Shown here: piece by piece, positions 1 through 9,600 of the stretch
Numbering within the stretch: position 1 is the first letter of the stretch
Layout of the letters: each line of letters opens with the position of its first letter
Origin: Oscillospiraceae bacterium
GTDB taxonomy: Bacteria; Bacillota; Clostridia; Oscillospirales; Ruminococcaceae
NCBI GenBank assembly: GCA_902363145.1
Contig: CABIZB010000008.1
Span: forward strand, 1-64,000
DNA: 64,000 nt
Direction of reading: 5' to 3'
Made by a program: the position numbers and the translations under genes
The notes under the pieces: model-generated
The model's database searches: none
Told to the model about the DNA's origin: nothing
The model's input: the letters and a program-made list of their open reading frames with translations, nothing else

Positions 1-1302
1 TTTGAAGCACCGATTGACCTTTTGTCCTTTATCTGCCTTTATCCGCAGGACTGGCAGACAAGGAGCTACCTTGCCCTGGGCGGCGTTTCAGGCAAAGCCC
101 TTGACCGTTTTCTTTCTGAACGCAAGGACACCAAAAAAGTGATCCTCTGCCTTGACAGCGACACCGCAGGAAGCGAAGCCTGTACCCGACTGGCACAGTC
201 CATTCCCGGCGAGATCGCCGTCATTCGCCTTGTCCCGGCAAGGAAAGACTGGAACGATGTTCTCCGTCAGCAAGGGGACATTCCCAGCCGCAAATTCATA
301 GCCGAGACAATCACGATGCGAGAGCTGCCCACCGCCCAGCCTGTCCCAATGCTCCGTATGGCTGATGTGGAGCTGACGAGCGTGGATTGGCTATGGTTTC
401 CCTATATCCCCTTTGGAAAGCTGACGATTATACAGGGCAACCCCGGCGAGGGCAAGACCTACTTTGCCATGCGTCTTGCGGCGGCTTGCACCAACCGAAA
501 GCCCTTGCCCGGTATGGAGACCCTTGAGCCGTTCAATATCATTTACCAGACTGCCGAGGACGGTCTGGGTGATACGGTCAAGCCCCGACTGATGGAAGCA
601 GACGCAGACCTTGAACGAGTGCTTGTCATTGACGATAGGGACACGCCGCTGACCCTTGCCGATGAGCGCATAGCAAGGGCAATCCGTGAGAACAACGCAA
701 GGCTTGTTATCATTGACCCGGTACAGGCGTTTCTGGGCGCAGATGTGGACATGAACAGAGCAAACGAGGTGCGCCCGATATTCCGCAGTCTGGGAGACAT
801 TGCACAGGCTACCGGGTGCGCTATCGTGCTGATTGGACACCTGAACAAAGCCGCAGGAACGCAAAGCACTTACCGGGGATTGGGGTCTATCGACATTACG
901 GCGGCAGTCCGCAGTCTGCTTTTTATCGGCAAGCTGAAGGACAGCCCCACAACGAGGGTGCTTATCCATGAGAAAAGCTCCCTTGCACCGCCCGGACAGT
1001 CCCTTGCATTTTCTCTGGGAGACGAGAAAGGCTTTGAGTGGATAGGGGCTTATGACATTACCGCTGACGAGCTTCTTGCCGGGACAGACACCGCAAAGAC
1101 CGAGAGCAAGACCGCACAGGCGCAAATGCTCATTCTGGAACTGCTTGCAAACGGAAAGCGTATGCCGAGTGCAGAGCTGGAAAAAGCGGTCAATGACAGG
1201 GGCATATCCTCACGCACGATGAGGACAGCTAAAAGCCGTATTGGAGACAGGCTTGTGACCGAGAAAGACGGCACAGCATGGGTCTGCTATCTCCGAAGCT
1301 GA
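1..1302 (+). CDS. Toprim/AAA ATPase replication protein (5' partial)
   Basis: The frame is open to the left edge, so the N-terminus lies outside the window; the first in-window TTG is not a credible start. The first 90 residues look like the end of a DUF3991/toprim fold, with the acidic motif LDSDTAG at about nt 155-175. A RepA/AAA_25-type ATPase follows, with Walker A GNPGEGKT at about nt 437-460 and a Walker B-like stretch VIIDPVQAF at about nt 706-732. The C-terminus reads as a winged-helix-like tail. Proteins of this build act in replication or mobilisation of Tn4451-like and MobV-type elements. The gene is GC-rich compared with the next region. It lies about 140 bp upstream of a TnpW gene. 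Confidence 0.75.
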   Translation, partial: FEAPIDLLSFICLYPQDWQTRSYLALGGVSGKALDRFLSERKDTKKVILCLDSDTAGSEACTRLAQSIPGEIAVIRLVPARKDWNDVLRQQGDIPSRKFIAETITMRELPTAQPVPMLRMADVELTSVDWLWFPYIPFGKLTIIQGNPGEGKTYFAMRLAAACTNRKPLPGMETLEPFNIIYQTAEDGLGDTVKPRLMEADADLERVLVIDDRDTPLTLADERIARAIRENNARLVIIDPVQAFLGADVDMNRANEVRPIFRSLGDIAQATGCAIVLIGHLNKAAGTQSTYRGLGSIDITAAVRSLLFIGKLKDSPTTRVLIHEKSSLAPPGQSLAFSLGDEKGFEWIGAYDITADELLAGTDTAKTESKTAQAQMLILELLANGKRMPSAELEKAVNDRGISSRTMRTAKSRIGDRLVTEKDGTAWVCYLRS

Positions 1303-1443
1303 CGCAGGAACACGGCAAGCATGGCAAAGACGGCAAGGTTTTTATAGATACCTTAATGTTGCCGCCTTGCCTTGTTCCCTCATACCGACACCGCCCGATG
1401 ATGAACAGTCACCGGGCATTTTTCATTTACAGGAGGATTTTGA

Positions 1444-1602
1444 ATGAACAATACCGCAACCAACACCGCTACTTGCCCGACTGTCAGAAAGCAGATTGGC
1501 AAGACCACCTATATCGTCCGTGTCCATTTCAGCGAGACCGCCAAAGAGACGATGGAGGACAAAATCAAGCGTATGCTTCGTGAGGAAGTCCGCAAAATGT
1601 GA
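1444..1602 (+). CDS. tnpW: Transposon-encoded protein TnpW
   Basis: This is a 52-residue ORF with a strong AGGAGG ribosome site 8 bases before ATG 1444. The core IGKTTYIVRVHFSETAKET, followed by a basic helix (EDKIKRMLREEV), is the TnpW pattern: a short beta strand pair, then an amphipathic helix. TnpW proteins are small accessory proteins encoded just upstream of large serine recombinases in Clostridia transposons; their biochemical role is unknown. Here no recombinase follows, and the DNA switches to a conjugation gene within about 40 bp. Two related proteins in this window (52854-53018 and 55130-55297) do sit in front of recombinases. Confidence 0.8.
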   Translation: MNNTATNTATCPTVRKQIGKTTYIVRVHFSETAKETMEDKIKRMLREEVRKM

Positions 1603-1640
1603 CTTCTTTGTGAATTTGATGAAAAAGTCCTTGACTTTTC
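1603..1640. other. Junction between element 1 and the ICE
   Basis: TnpW ends at 1602, and coding similarity to VirD4 begins at about 1638, after an in-frame TGA at 1632-1634. In between lies a short AT-rich stretch with the inverted repeat AAAAGTC-ctt-GACTTTT. Base composition drops sharply across this point. I read it as the end of element 1 inserted in virD4; the exact crossover cannot be set without the other end. Confidence 0.5.
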
Positions 1641-2459
1641 GTCTCTGGAAAAACCGCTAAATCAATACTGATTTCATGTGGTGCAAGACTTGCGCCGTTT
1701 GATATAGAAAAAGTCAGAAAAATGATGGCTTATGATGAAATGGAACTTGACACGCTTGGAGACGCAAATCAGAAAACCGCTCTCTTTGTAATAGTTTCAG
1801 ATACAGATGATACATTCAATTTCATTGTTGCAATGATGTACACTCAGCTTTTCAATCTGCTCTGTACCGTTGCAGACGATAAATACGGCGGCAGACTGCC
1901 TACGCACGTCCGCTGCATTCTCGATGAGTTTGCAAATATCGGTCAGATACCGAAATTTGATAAACTTATTGCTACCATACGAAGCCGTGAAATATCGGCA
2001 AGTATAATTTTGCAGTCCAAATCGCAGTTAAAAGCGATTTACAAAGATAATGCCGATACAATTATCGGCAACTGTGACACCGAGATTTTCCTTGGTGGTA
2101 AGGAAAAGTCAACGCTTAAGGAGCTGTCTGAGATTTTAGGAAAGCAGACCATTGATCTTTTTACCACTTCGGAAACAAGAGGACAGTCGCAGTCATCGGG
2201 GACTAACTATAACAGAACAGGAAGGGAGTTGATGTCACAGGACGAACTTGCAGTAATGGACGGCGGTAAGTGTATCATGCAGATCAGAGGTACTCGTGCC
2301 TTTTTGTCTGATAAGTACGATATTACCAAACACGACCGTTACAAAGAACTGTCGGATTTTAATCCGAAAAACACATTTGACATAACGGGATATGTCAAAT
2401 CAAAGCTTAAAGTCAAAAAAACAGACGAAATAGAGATCGTATCCCGAATGGTTTACTAA
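1635..2459 (+). pseudogene. virD4: VirD4-type coupling protein, 5' truncated
   Basis: Only the C-terminal part of a TraG/VirD4 type IV coupling ATPase is present. Similarity starts with GKTAKSILISCGARLAPF at about nt 1647, just downstream of a stop in frame. It continues through the conserved CILDEFANIGQIPKFDK (Walker B region, about nt 1915-1965) and the SLQ-like helix region IILQSKSQLK. The Walker A part, the membrane anchor and any start codon are missing, so the earliest ATG at 1722 would give only 245 residues. VirD4 brings the relaxase-DNA complex to the secretion channel; this fragment cannot. Element 1 has replaced or interrupted the 5' half, which may lie to the left of the window. 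Confidence 0.8.
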
Positions 2460-2495
2460 TCGTCACAAAGACAATTTTATGGAGGAATTTAAAAA

Positions 2496-2717
2496 ATGAG
2501 TTTTTTTACAGATGCAGTTGACGTATTAAGAATTGTACTTACACTTATCGGTGCCGGATTAGGCGGTTGGGGAATTGTAAATCTCCTTGAAGCATATGGT
2601 TCAGATAACGCAGGCGGAAAGTCTCAGGGTATGAAGCAGCTCATGGGCGGCGGCGGAATTATTCTTCTTGCTCAGATCCTTATTCCTAAGCTTAATGACC
2701 TTATGTCAACGTCCTGA
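2496..2717 (+). CDS. Maff2 family small membrane protein
   Basis: This 73-residue protein has two hydrophobic segments (about residues 10-30 and 50-65) separated by a glycine-rich, charged loop (SDNAGGKSQGMKQLMGGG). That is the Maff2 pattern found directly after virD4 in Firmicutes ICEs. It is probably the VirB2/TrbC-like pilin or channel subunit, an assignment based on size, topology and position rather than proof. It has a clear GGAGG ribosome site and sits between the virD4 remnant and the TrbL gene, inside the conjugation operon. Confidence 0.85.
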   Translation: MSFFTDAVDVLRIVLTLIGAGLGGWGIVNLLEAYGSDNAGGKSQGMKQLMGGGGIILLAQILIPKLNDLMSTS

Positions 2718-2729
2718 TAAAATATCAAC

Positions 2730-2746
2730 TGTGTCACCGTGACACA
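2730..2746. promoter_or_regulatory. 17-bp palindrome, site 1 (TGTGTCACCGTGACACA)
   Basis: Perfect inverted repeat with an odd central base, 12 bp after the Maff2 stop and before the TrbL gene. It is one of ten related sites in element 2 and a candidate binding site for the ParB-like protein at 45134-46045. Confidence 0.75.
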
Positions 2747-2807
2747 CTTTAAATTCAGCCGTCACGATTTAATTATCGTGGCGGCATAATATTTAGGAGG
2801 TGTTTTT

Positions 2808-3743
2808 TTGGGCTTATTCGGAGGAGAAAGTGTAACCGATAAGATCGGCGATTGGATTCAGGATTTTCTACAGGAAATACTCGGCACGGTAGTAGAAAAA
2901 AGTCTGATGAGTGCTGCTGAAAATATTGACGGAGTTGTAACTATTGTAGAGGATAATGTTACTCAGACACCCGATACATGGAACAGCTCATTATACACAG
3001 CTCTCCAAAACATTTCCAATGCGGCTATCATGCCCATAGCAATAGGTATAATGTCAATTATTCTATGCTATGAACTGATTACAGCTTGTTTGGATAAAAA
3101 CAGTTTCAGAGAATTTGACACGTCAATTTTCTTTCGGTTTATCGTAAAAGCGTGGGTAGCAATATATTTCATGAACAACGTATTTACGATTTTTACCGCT
3201 ATTATAAAGATTGGCGCAGAGATAGCACAAAAAGCTATAGATCAACTGTACACCGAATCATTTAACTTACAGCAGCAGATGACCCAGTTATTTAACCCCA
3301 GTGACGGAGTAAATATATTCCATTGGTATAATGACTACAGCATAGGAGATCTGATGTGCTCATTGTTTTTATCATTATTGGTATATACAGTCTCTTTGGC
3401 AATAATCGTTATAGTAATGATAGTAACAGCAGGAAGAATGATAGAAATACTGATACATTTCTGTGCTGCTCCGCTGCCGTTTGCCACAATGACAAACAAA
3501 GAATGGAGTCATGTCGGATTTTCTTTTTTGAAAACCATGCTTGCACTTGCTTTACAAGCGTTTTTCATAGTAATTATTCTTGCAATTTTTGTGATTCTGT
3601 TCACTACAGAAGTAGTGAATGCACTGCAAGACCTGAGTTCATTATCGGGAGCATTGATAAAGTGGATATGCTATGGCGTTGTCTGCTGTTTTATGCTTCT
3701 GAAATCGGGCAGTATATCAAAGGCAATCTGCGGCACACATTAA
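2808..3743 (+). CDS. TrbL/VirB6-like conjugal transfer membrane protein
   Basis: This is a 311-residue polytopic protein. The N-terminus GLFGGESVTDKIGDWIQDF is amphipathic. Five or six hydrophobic segments follow between about residues 75 and 300. This is the VirB6/TrbL family of Gram-positive ICEs, the inner-membrane channel component of the conjugation apparatus. The start is TTG 2808, supported by an AGGAGG site at the right distance. It lies between Maff2 and PrgI, in the usual order. An out-of-frame overlapping ORF (3356-3817) is a shadow. Confidence 0.85.
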   Translation: MGLFGGESVTDKIGDWIQDFLQEILGTVVEKSLMSAAENIDGVVTIVEDNVTQTPDTWNSSLYTALQNISNAAIMPIAIGIMSIILCYELITACLDKNSFREFDTSIFFRFIVKAWVAIYFMNNVFTIFTAIIKIGAEIAQKAIDQLYTESFNLQQQMTQLFNPSDGVNIFHWYNDYSIGDLMCSLFLSLLVYTVSLAIIVIVMIVTAGRMIEILIHFCAAPLPFATMTNKEWSHVGFSFLKTMLALALQAFFIVIILAIFVILFTTEVVNALQDLSSLSGALIKWICYGVVCCFMLLKSGSISKAICGTH

Positions 3744-3755
3744 GGAGGTTGAAAA

Positions 3756-4145
3756 ATGGCTTTATATATGAAAATCCCAAAGGATATGAACGGCATAAAG
3801 GACACGGTAATGTTTAAAATGACAAAACGTCAGCTCATATTCAATGCTATTGGCTTGGCATTAGGGTTTACTGTATTTTGGCTGACATATAAAACGCTTG
3901 GGACAAGCACTTCGGCACTGCTGCTTTTCTGCTTGGGCAGCCCTTTTTTCATTATGGGAATGTATGAAAAAAACGGCTTTACGCTTGAGAAGATACTATT
4001 GAACTTTATTCGTTATAAACTTTGTCCGCAGATACGAACGTATAAAACCGAGAATATTTATCGTAGTATTGCGGAAGAGATTGAATATATAGAGGAGGTT
4101 GAAATGCTTGAAACAGGCAGAAAAAAAGTCAAAAGCAAAAAGTAA
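3756..4145 (+). CDS. PrgI family (VirB3-like) protein
   Basis: This 129-residue protein begins MALYMKIPKDMNGIKDTVMF, the usual PrgI start. Two transmembrane segments follow (about residues 28-46 and 50-68) and then a basic cytoplasmic tail ending GRKKVKSKK. PrgI proteins correspond to VirB3 and are always encoded directly before VirB4. The C-terminus overlaps the start of the VirB4 gene by about 38 bp, which implies translational coupling. It has an AGGAGG ribosome site. Confidence 0.85.
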   Translation: MALYMKIPKDMNGIKDTVMFKMTKRQLIFNAIGLALGFTVFWLTYKTLGTSTSALLLFCLGSPFFIMGMYEKNGFTLEKILLNFIRYKLCPQIRTYKTENIYRSIAEEIEYIEEVEMLETGRKKVKSKK

Positions 4146-6597
4146 AAATACCGTTCCCCTTTCAAAATCCGAATATGAAACTGTAAAACGGCAGGTTTCG
4201 GAAAAAAACAAAAGGAAACAGGCTGTCAAGCTGCCACAGACAGCACAGCAGTCCATACCGTTTGACTATATGACCAAGGACGGTATTGCTATTGCAAGCG
4301 AACCTGAACGTTTTTCGCTCTTAAATTATCTGTTTGGCAAAAAGAAGCCAACGGAAACACGTTACAGCAAAACAGTTCAGTTTTATGACGCAGATTATGA
4401 AATAGCGGAAATTTCAAAGCAGAAGAACATTTTCGCCAAATACTGCAATCTTCTGAACTGCTTTGACAGTAACGTGAAATTTCAGATATCTGTTGTGAAT
4501 GTAACCAATGATGATGATTTTGAGGACGTTATCAGCTTGCCGGAACGTAATGATGAGTACAACGATATTCGCAAGGAATACTGCGATATGCTCCGTGATA
4601 AGCTTGCCAAAGGAAATAACGGGTTCATTCGTGTAAATTATATTACTTTTTCCATAAGAGAAAAGAGTATAAATAAAGCACGTCAGCAGCTTACAGGTAT
4701 TGAAAGAGATGTTATCCGTACATTTAAATCATTTGGTGTTGCGGCTGTACCTTTGAACGGAGAAGAAAGACTGTTTGCAATGTACAAAATGCTTCATCAG
4801 TATTCCAATGAACCGTTCCTTTGCAATTTTGACACTATGGCAGAAGCAGGACTTATGTCCAAAGATTATATTGCTCCGTCCTCATTCAACTTTTCAAAGA
4901 AAGATGAATTCAGGTGCGGAAAGTTCTGCGGTTCTACGTTTTCAATCAATCTGCTTGCTTCGGAAATGTCGGACAGATTCCTTTCAGACCTTATGGACAC
5001 CGAAAATCCGATTGCATTCAATATGCACTTTACTGCTGTAGATAATCTTGAAGCAAAGAAGTTTGTAAAATTAAAATTGTCCAACGTTGAAAAGATGAAA
5101 GTTGATGAGCAGAAAAAGGCAGCTCAGCAAGGCTATGACATGGATATTCTTCCTCCCGACATGAAAACCTACATCAGAGAGCTTGAAATAATGCTTGATG
5201 ATTTGGAAAACAAAAACGAGAGAATGTTCATTGTCACTATTCTTGTGACCAATTTCGCCAAAAACAGCAAAATGCTCGGTGTCTGCAATGACAGACTGAA
5301 CCGAATAGTATTGCAAGCCAATTCACAACTCATTCCCCTTGACTACAGACAGGATCTTGGACTGGCTTCAATTCTTCCGCTCGCCGAAAATAGGATTGAA
5401 ATAGAACGCCGTCTGACCACAAGTTCGGCGGCTATTTTTCTGCCGTTTGCCACAAAAGAGATTTTCATGGACGGAGAAGCCGTGTACTATGGAATCAATC
5501 AGATTTCAAATAACCTCATCATGGCTGACAGAAAACAGTTGGATAATCCCAACGGCATAGTCTTGGGTACTCCGGGCGGCGGTAAATCATTTGAAGTAAA
5601 ATGCGAAATAACACCCGTATTTCTGTTTACAAACGATGATATTATGATTTGTGACCCTGAAGATGAGTACCACCCTCTTGTCAAAGAATTTCATGGACAG
5701 GTCATTGAAATTTCTTCTGACAGTTCGGACTATATCAATCCTATGGATATTGACCGAAACAGCGGTGAGGACGATATTATCGGCGTAAAATCGGAATTTA
5801 TCATTTCTCTCTGCGAGCTTGTTGCCGGAGGAAGAAACGGTCTTGACCCGCAGGAAATTTCGATTATTGACCGCTGTGTAAGAAATCTGTATCTGAACTT
5901 TTTCTCCGAAACCGAAAATTCTTCCGAGGAGGAGTTTAAGGCAAATATGCCGATTTTAGGCGATTTGCAGAAAGCTCTTTACGATACGGGAGAGGAATAT
6001 GCAAGACGTGTGGCAAATTCCCTTGAAATATATGTCAGCGGATCACTCAATATTTTTAATCACCGCACAAATGTTGACTTGAACAACCGAATTATCTGTT
6101 ACAACATCAAAAAGCTGAAAAATACGCTCAGAAAGCTCGGTATGCTGATAGTTCAGGATCAGGTATGGAACAGAGTGTCTATGAACAGAGGAAAGAAATC
6201 CACTTGGTACTATATGGACGAATTTCATCTTCTGCTTAAAGAGGAACAGACAGCAAAGTATTCGGTAGAAATGTGGAAACGTTTCAGAAAATGGGGCGGC
6301 ATTCCTACAGGACTTACACAGAACGTTAATGACTTTCTGTCATCAAAAGAGGTTGAATCAATCTTTGACAATTCATCATTCGTTATAATGCTTAAACAGG
6401 CAAGCGGAGATGTAGATGTATTGGCTCAAAAGCTGGAAATATCCCCCTCACAGCAGAAGTACATAGAAAGCACTGTGCCGAGGGGCAGCGGTCTGATCTA
6501 CTATGGCGGAAGTATTTTGCCATTTAATAACCAATTCCCGACAGATACAAAGTTGTACAGACTTATGTCCACCAAACCGCAGGAAAGTATGATTTGA
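4108..6597 (+). CDS. VirB4-like conjugation ATPase
   Basis: This is an ATPase of about 830 residues that powers the ICE secretion channel. Walker A is GTPGGGKS (about nt 5566-5590), Walker B is YYMDEFHLLL (about nt 6212-6240), and the late motif GGIPTGLTQNV is typical of VirB4/TraE. The N-terminal 450 residues form the VirB4 cap domain. I prefer TTG 4108 as start, because an AGGAGG lies 9-10 bases upstream; the in-frame TTG at 4099 is too close to it. It overlaps PrgI and ends 10 bases before the next start. Confidence 0.88.
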   Translation: MKQAEKKSKAKSKNTVPLSKSEYETVKRQVSEKNKRKQAVKLPQTAQQSIPFDYMTKDGIAIASEPERFSLLNYLFGKKKPTETRYSKTVQFYDADYEIAEISKQKNIFAKYCNLLNCFDSNVKFQISVVNVTNDDDFEDVISLPERNDEYNDIRKEYCDMLRDKLAKGNNGFIRVNYITFSIREKSINKARQQLTGIERDVIRTFKSFGVAAVPLNGEERLFAMYKMLHQYSNEPFLCNFDTMAEAGLMSKDYIAPSSFNFSKKDEFRCGKFCGSTFSINLLASEMSDRFLSDLMDTENPIAFNMHFTAVDNLEAKKFVKLKLSNVEKMKVDEQKKAAQQGYDMDILPPDMKTYIRELEIMLDDLENKNERMFIVTILVTNFAKNSKMLGVCNDRLNRIVLQANSQLIPLDYRQDLGLASILPLAENRIEIERRLTTSSAAIFLPFATKEIFMDGEAVYYGINQISNNLIMADRKQLDNPNGIVLGTPGGGKSFEVKCEITPVFLFTNDDIMICDPEDEYHPLVKEFHGQVIEISSDSSDYINPMDIDRNSGEDDIIGVKSEFIISLCELVAGGRNGLDPQEISIIDRCVRNLYLNFFSETENSSEEEFKANMPILGDLQKALYDTGEEYARRVANSLEIYVSGSLNIFNHRTNVDLNNRIICYNIKKLKNTLRKLGMLIVQDQVWNRVSMNRGKKSTWYYMDEFHLLLKEEQTAKYSVEMWKRFRKWGGIPTGLTQNVNDFLSSKEVESIFDNSSFVIMLKQASGDVDVLAQKLEISPSQQKYIESTVPRGSGLIYYGGSILPFNNQFPTDTKLYRLMSTKPQESMI

Positions 6598-6607
6598 GGT
6601 GAGTGAT

Positions 6608-9600
6608 TTGAGCAGCCGTGATGAACAGTTGGAAGCACTGGAAGCTGCCGTTAAAAGTGCCGAAAGTAAGCTTAAAACTGCCAAAATGTCTGTAGATGAC
6701 ATTGACAGGAAAATCAAGTCAGTTGATGAAGCCTTTGAACAGAAGCTTGCCGAAAAAGCGATAGGATATAAGGAACAGACAGGTGCGGATTTCAGCCGTG
6801 AGGTTGATGTAAACGGACGTGTTTCATACTCTTTCAGCCGTGAAGCTAAACCTAAAGAGCGCAGAACTCTGACAATAAAACGACAGTTTGATTCCGAAAC
6901 GGGTAAGGTCGGGTATAAAGTCGGTTTTACCGATAACGGCAATCAGACGGTTTCGGTAAATTCGGCAAAAGATTTAAAAAAGCCGAGCAGCAGAAAAAAA
7001 TACATTGCATTCAATCTGTTCGGCTATCGGAAACTTGAACTCAGCACGGAAGTAAACAATCCATTCCTTAATACAGTCGGAAAGCCAATAATCGTTCCGA
7101 TTCAGGCAGCCGCAAAGCTTGTGGACAAGACAGAAGAATTTGCAAAAAAAGTCTCCGAAAGCTCTGTTGGCAGAGGTATTGCGGACGCAGCCAAAATTGT
7201 ATCCGCTCCGATAGTGATTCCTGCAAAAATCGTTAAGGATATTTCCGATAAGGGCGGCGTTATCCATTCGATTTCCGATTTGGGCGATAAAATCAAAATT
7301 GAGGGAGTTAATGTTCCTAAACCTTTGAAAACAGTTGCTTCGGGAACTGTTTCGGTGGCAAAAGGAATGGAAACTCTCGCTGTCAATACGGCAAAAAGCG
7401 TAAATAAATTTACTATTGAAATTGCCAAGGAAAAACTGTATGAGGAAATTCACAAAGGTATCTCCGAAAATGAGAGCACTCAGGCAGCCTACGTTATTGG
7501 TGTCAGAGCCATAGACGTTTACAAGGTTCTCAATGAGCATACAAAGTATAAAAAGGCTGTCAGGAGAGATAAAGCCGGAAATGATATTACCGATACGAAC
7601 GTTTCACGTTATCTTGCAGGAAAAGAGGAAAGCAAATATCAGCGAACAAAGGACAGCCTTAACGAAGAAAAAAAGGCTGCCGATTATTCTGCATACAATG
7701 CAAGAAAAGAATATGAAGCGGCAAAAGCACGGCTTGAAAGTTACAAAAGAAGCAAAGGAATACCTGTTTCGGAGGTTCAGACAGATGAAATCATTTATGA
7801 AAAGCCAAAGCTGACCAAAACCGAAAAGGATATCGAGAAAACCAAACGCAAGCTGAAATCCGTTCAGAATCACAAATACCGTTTCAAGCGGCAAAAGGTG
7901 TTCATTCCCCAAAAGGGCAAGGTCGTTTCCAAAGTTATGCTTACAAGGGTGGACGTTACTGAACCTACCCCTATGACGGCATGGGAAACAAGAAAAGGTC
8001 TTGAGGGACTGGCTGTTCGTGATGTCGGTATGAGTATGCGCCGTAAGGCAATGAGAGACGGCGGAGATAACTCAGGTGTTGAAGCTGCAAATTTTGCAAT
8101 AACGGCTTCACAGTCAGCAACACGACTTATTAAAGCGATTGACAAAAAGGAAAGGGATTTGACAGAAAGGCATTATGAAAAAAAGCTTCATAAGCTTGAA
8201 AATATAAAGGGCATTGAAAATGCAGTTGAAAGCGTAAAGCCATATGAAAAATCCCCCGACAGTAAACCACCCGAAAATAAAAAGAAAAGTTCCAAGTCCG
8301 ACAGCAAACAGCAGCAAAAGAACCAAATAAAAAAGAAACATCAGAAAAAAGTCTATAAAAAGAAAAAGAAAAACGCCGTTTCTGAGGTTTTGGAAGATTT
8401 AAAAAGATTTGCTGCAAGAAAGGCAAAAGGCGTCGGTGTAATCCTCGCTATAATAGCACTTATGATACTTTATCCTGTGTTCAGTCTTACAATGTGCAGC
8501 GGCGGAACTCCGATAGAATCGGGAATGGGAACGGCAGCAGAAATACTTATCAGTCCTTGCAGTACCGTAGATCTTGGACAATGTGACCTCTATTATACGG
8601 AACTTGCAAAGAATATGATACATATGCACCAAAATATCGACAGCTATTATGTCGATTACAATAAGTATGTCTGCCTTACGGAAATAAACGAAATTTCTCA
8701 TTCTCCCGAAAAGCTTGTGCCCTATGTTGCTGTAAAAGCACTAAGCGACAATGGTGGGGACGATTGGAATTTTGAACAGGCAAAACCATATATTGAGGAC
8801 GTTTTCAATTCACAGTATGAATTTTATACAAACGAAGTACATGAGATACGGAAAAATGTTACAACAGTAACTTACAGAAATGAAAATACTTATTATTCCG
8901 CTCTTGGCTCGTCAGAATATAATTTGGAACGTCCGGAGGGTGCAGATATTCCAAACCCTCTGAAATCGGAATTATATACGCACTATGCAAACACATACAC
9001 CCATATTGAACTGCCTATAATTAACGGATATATCGAAAACACACTTGATTGTGTCGGCGTTTATACCGATGAGAATGGGCAAACTACAGAGTATGACGAT
9101 ATGCAGACTATAACTTTCCAAAACTTTTGGCAGATAACACTTGTATTCGACTACATTGACGGTGAATATCAGGAATACTGGGTATATACCGAACAGCAGC
9201 AGGATTATTTTGAATATGACTACTATATTCTTGAATACGCCATAAAGGAAAATGCAATGGACGTGCCTGACAGTTATTGGACGGATACAGATCTGCGTTG
9301 GTTAGACAATAATTTTGACAAGTTGATTTATAACCGTGTATTGGCTATGAATGAAGATGAACAGGAGTTGTTTGACGGATATTTTGAGTATAACATGGGA
9401 CACCAAGAGCTTAAAACACCATACGCAGAAGCAGAGATAGCACGATATCCGGGGTATAACAATGATATTTACGGCGATATGTCACTTGAAAACGGCATAG
9501 TTCTTTACTCCTCGCCGGGGCAGCAAATTATTTGCGGCATGGACGGAGAAATAACCGCTACCGAAAACGGATTTTCGGTTTATAACAAAAAATATGGAAC

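Larger units (their letters stand above)
1..1634 (+). mobile_element. Element 1: right end of a Tn4451-like transposon
   Basis: This stretch is visibly more GC-rich than what follows. It holds a toprim/AAA ATPase and a TnpW-like gene, a pair typical of TnpX-type elements. No recombinase follows TnpW; the next recognisable sequence is the middle of a virD4 gene. In Tn4451-like elements the recombinase can sit at the opposite end, joined to this end only in the circular form, so its absence here is not surprising. The exact boundary (about 1603-1640) is inferred. Confidence 0.55.

Noticed and set aside
391..1125. Long minus-strand ORF opposite the toprim/AAA gene
   Set aside because: It lies on the reverse of a clear ATPase gene, has no recognisable domain and no convincing ribosome site; a composition shadow.
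1278..1583. 101-residue plus-strand ORF overlapping TnpW
   Set aside because: It is out of frame with TnpW, lacks a ribosome site at its start and reads as random sequence, while TnpW has both site and family pattern.
3356..3817. ORF in another frame of the TrbL gene
   Set aside because: Cys/Asn/Arg-rich random composition and no ribosome site, unlike the TnpV-like overprint.
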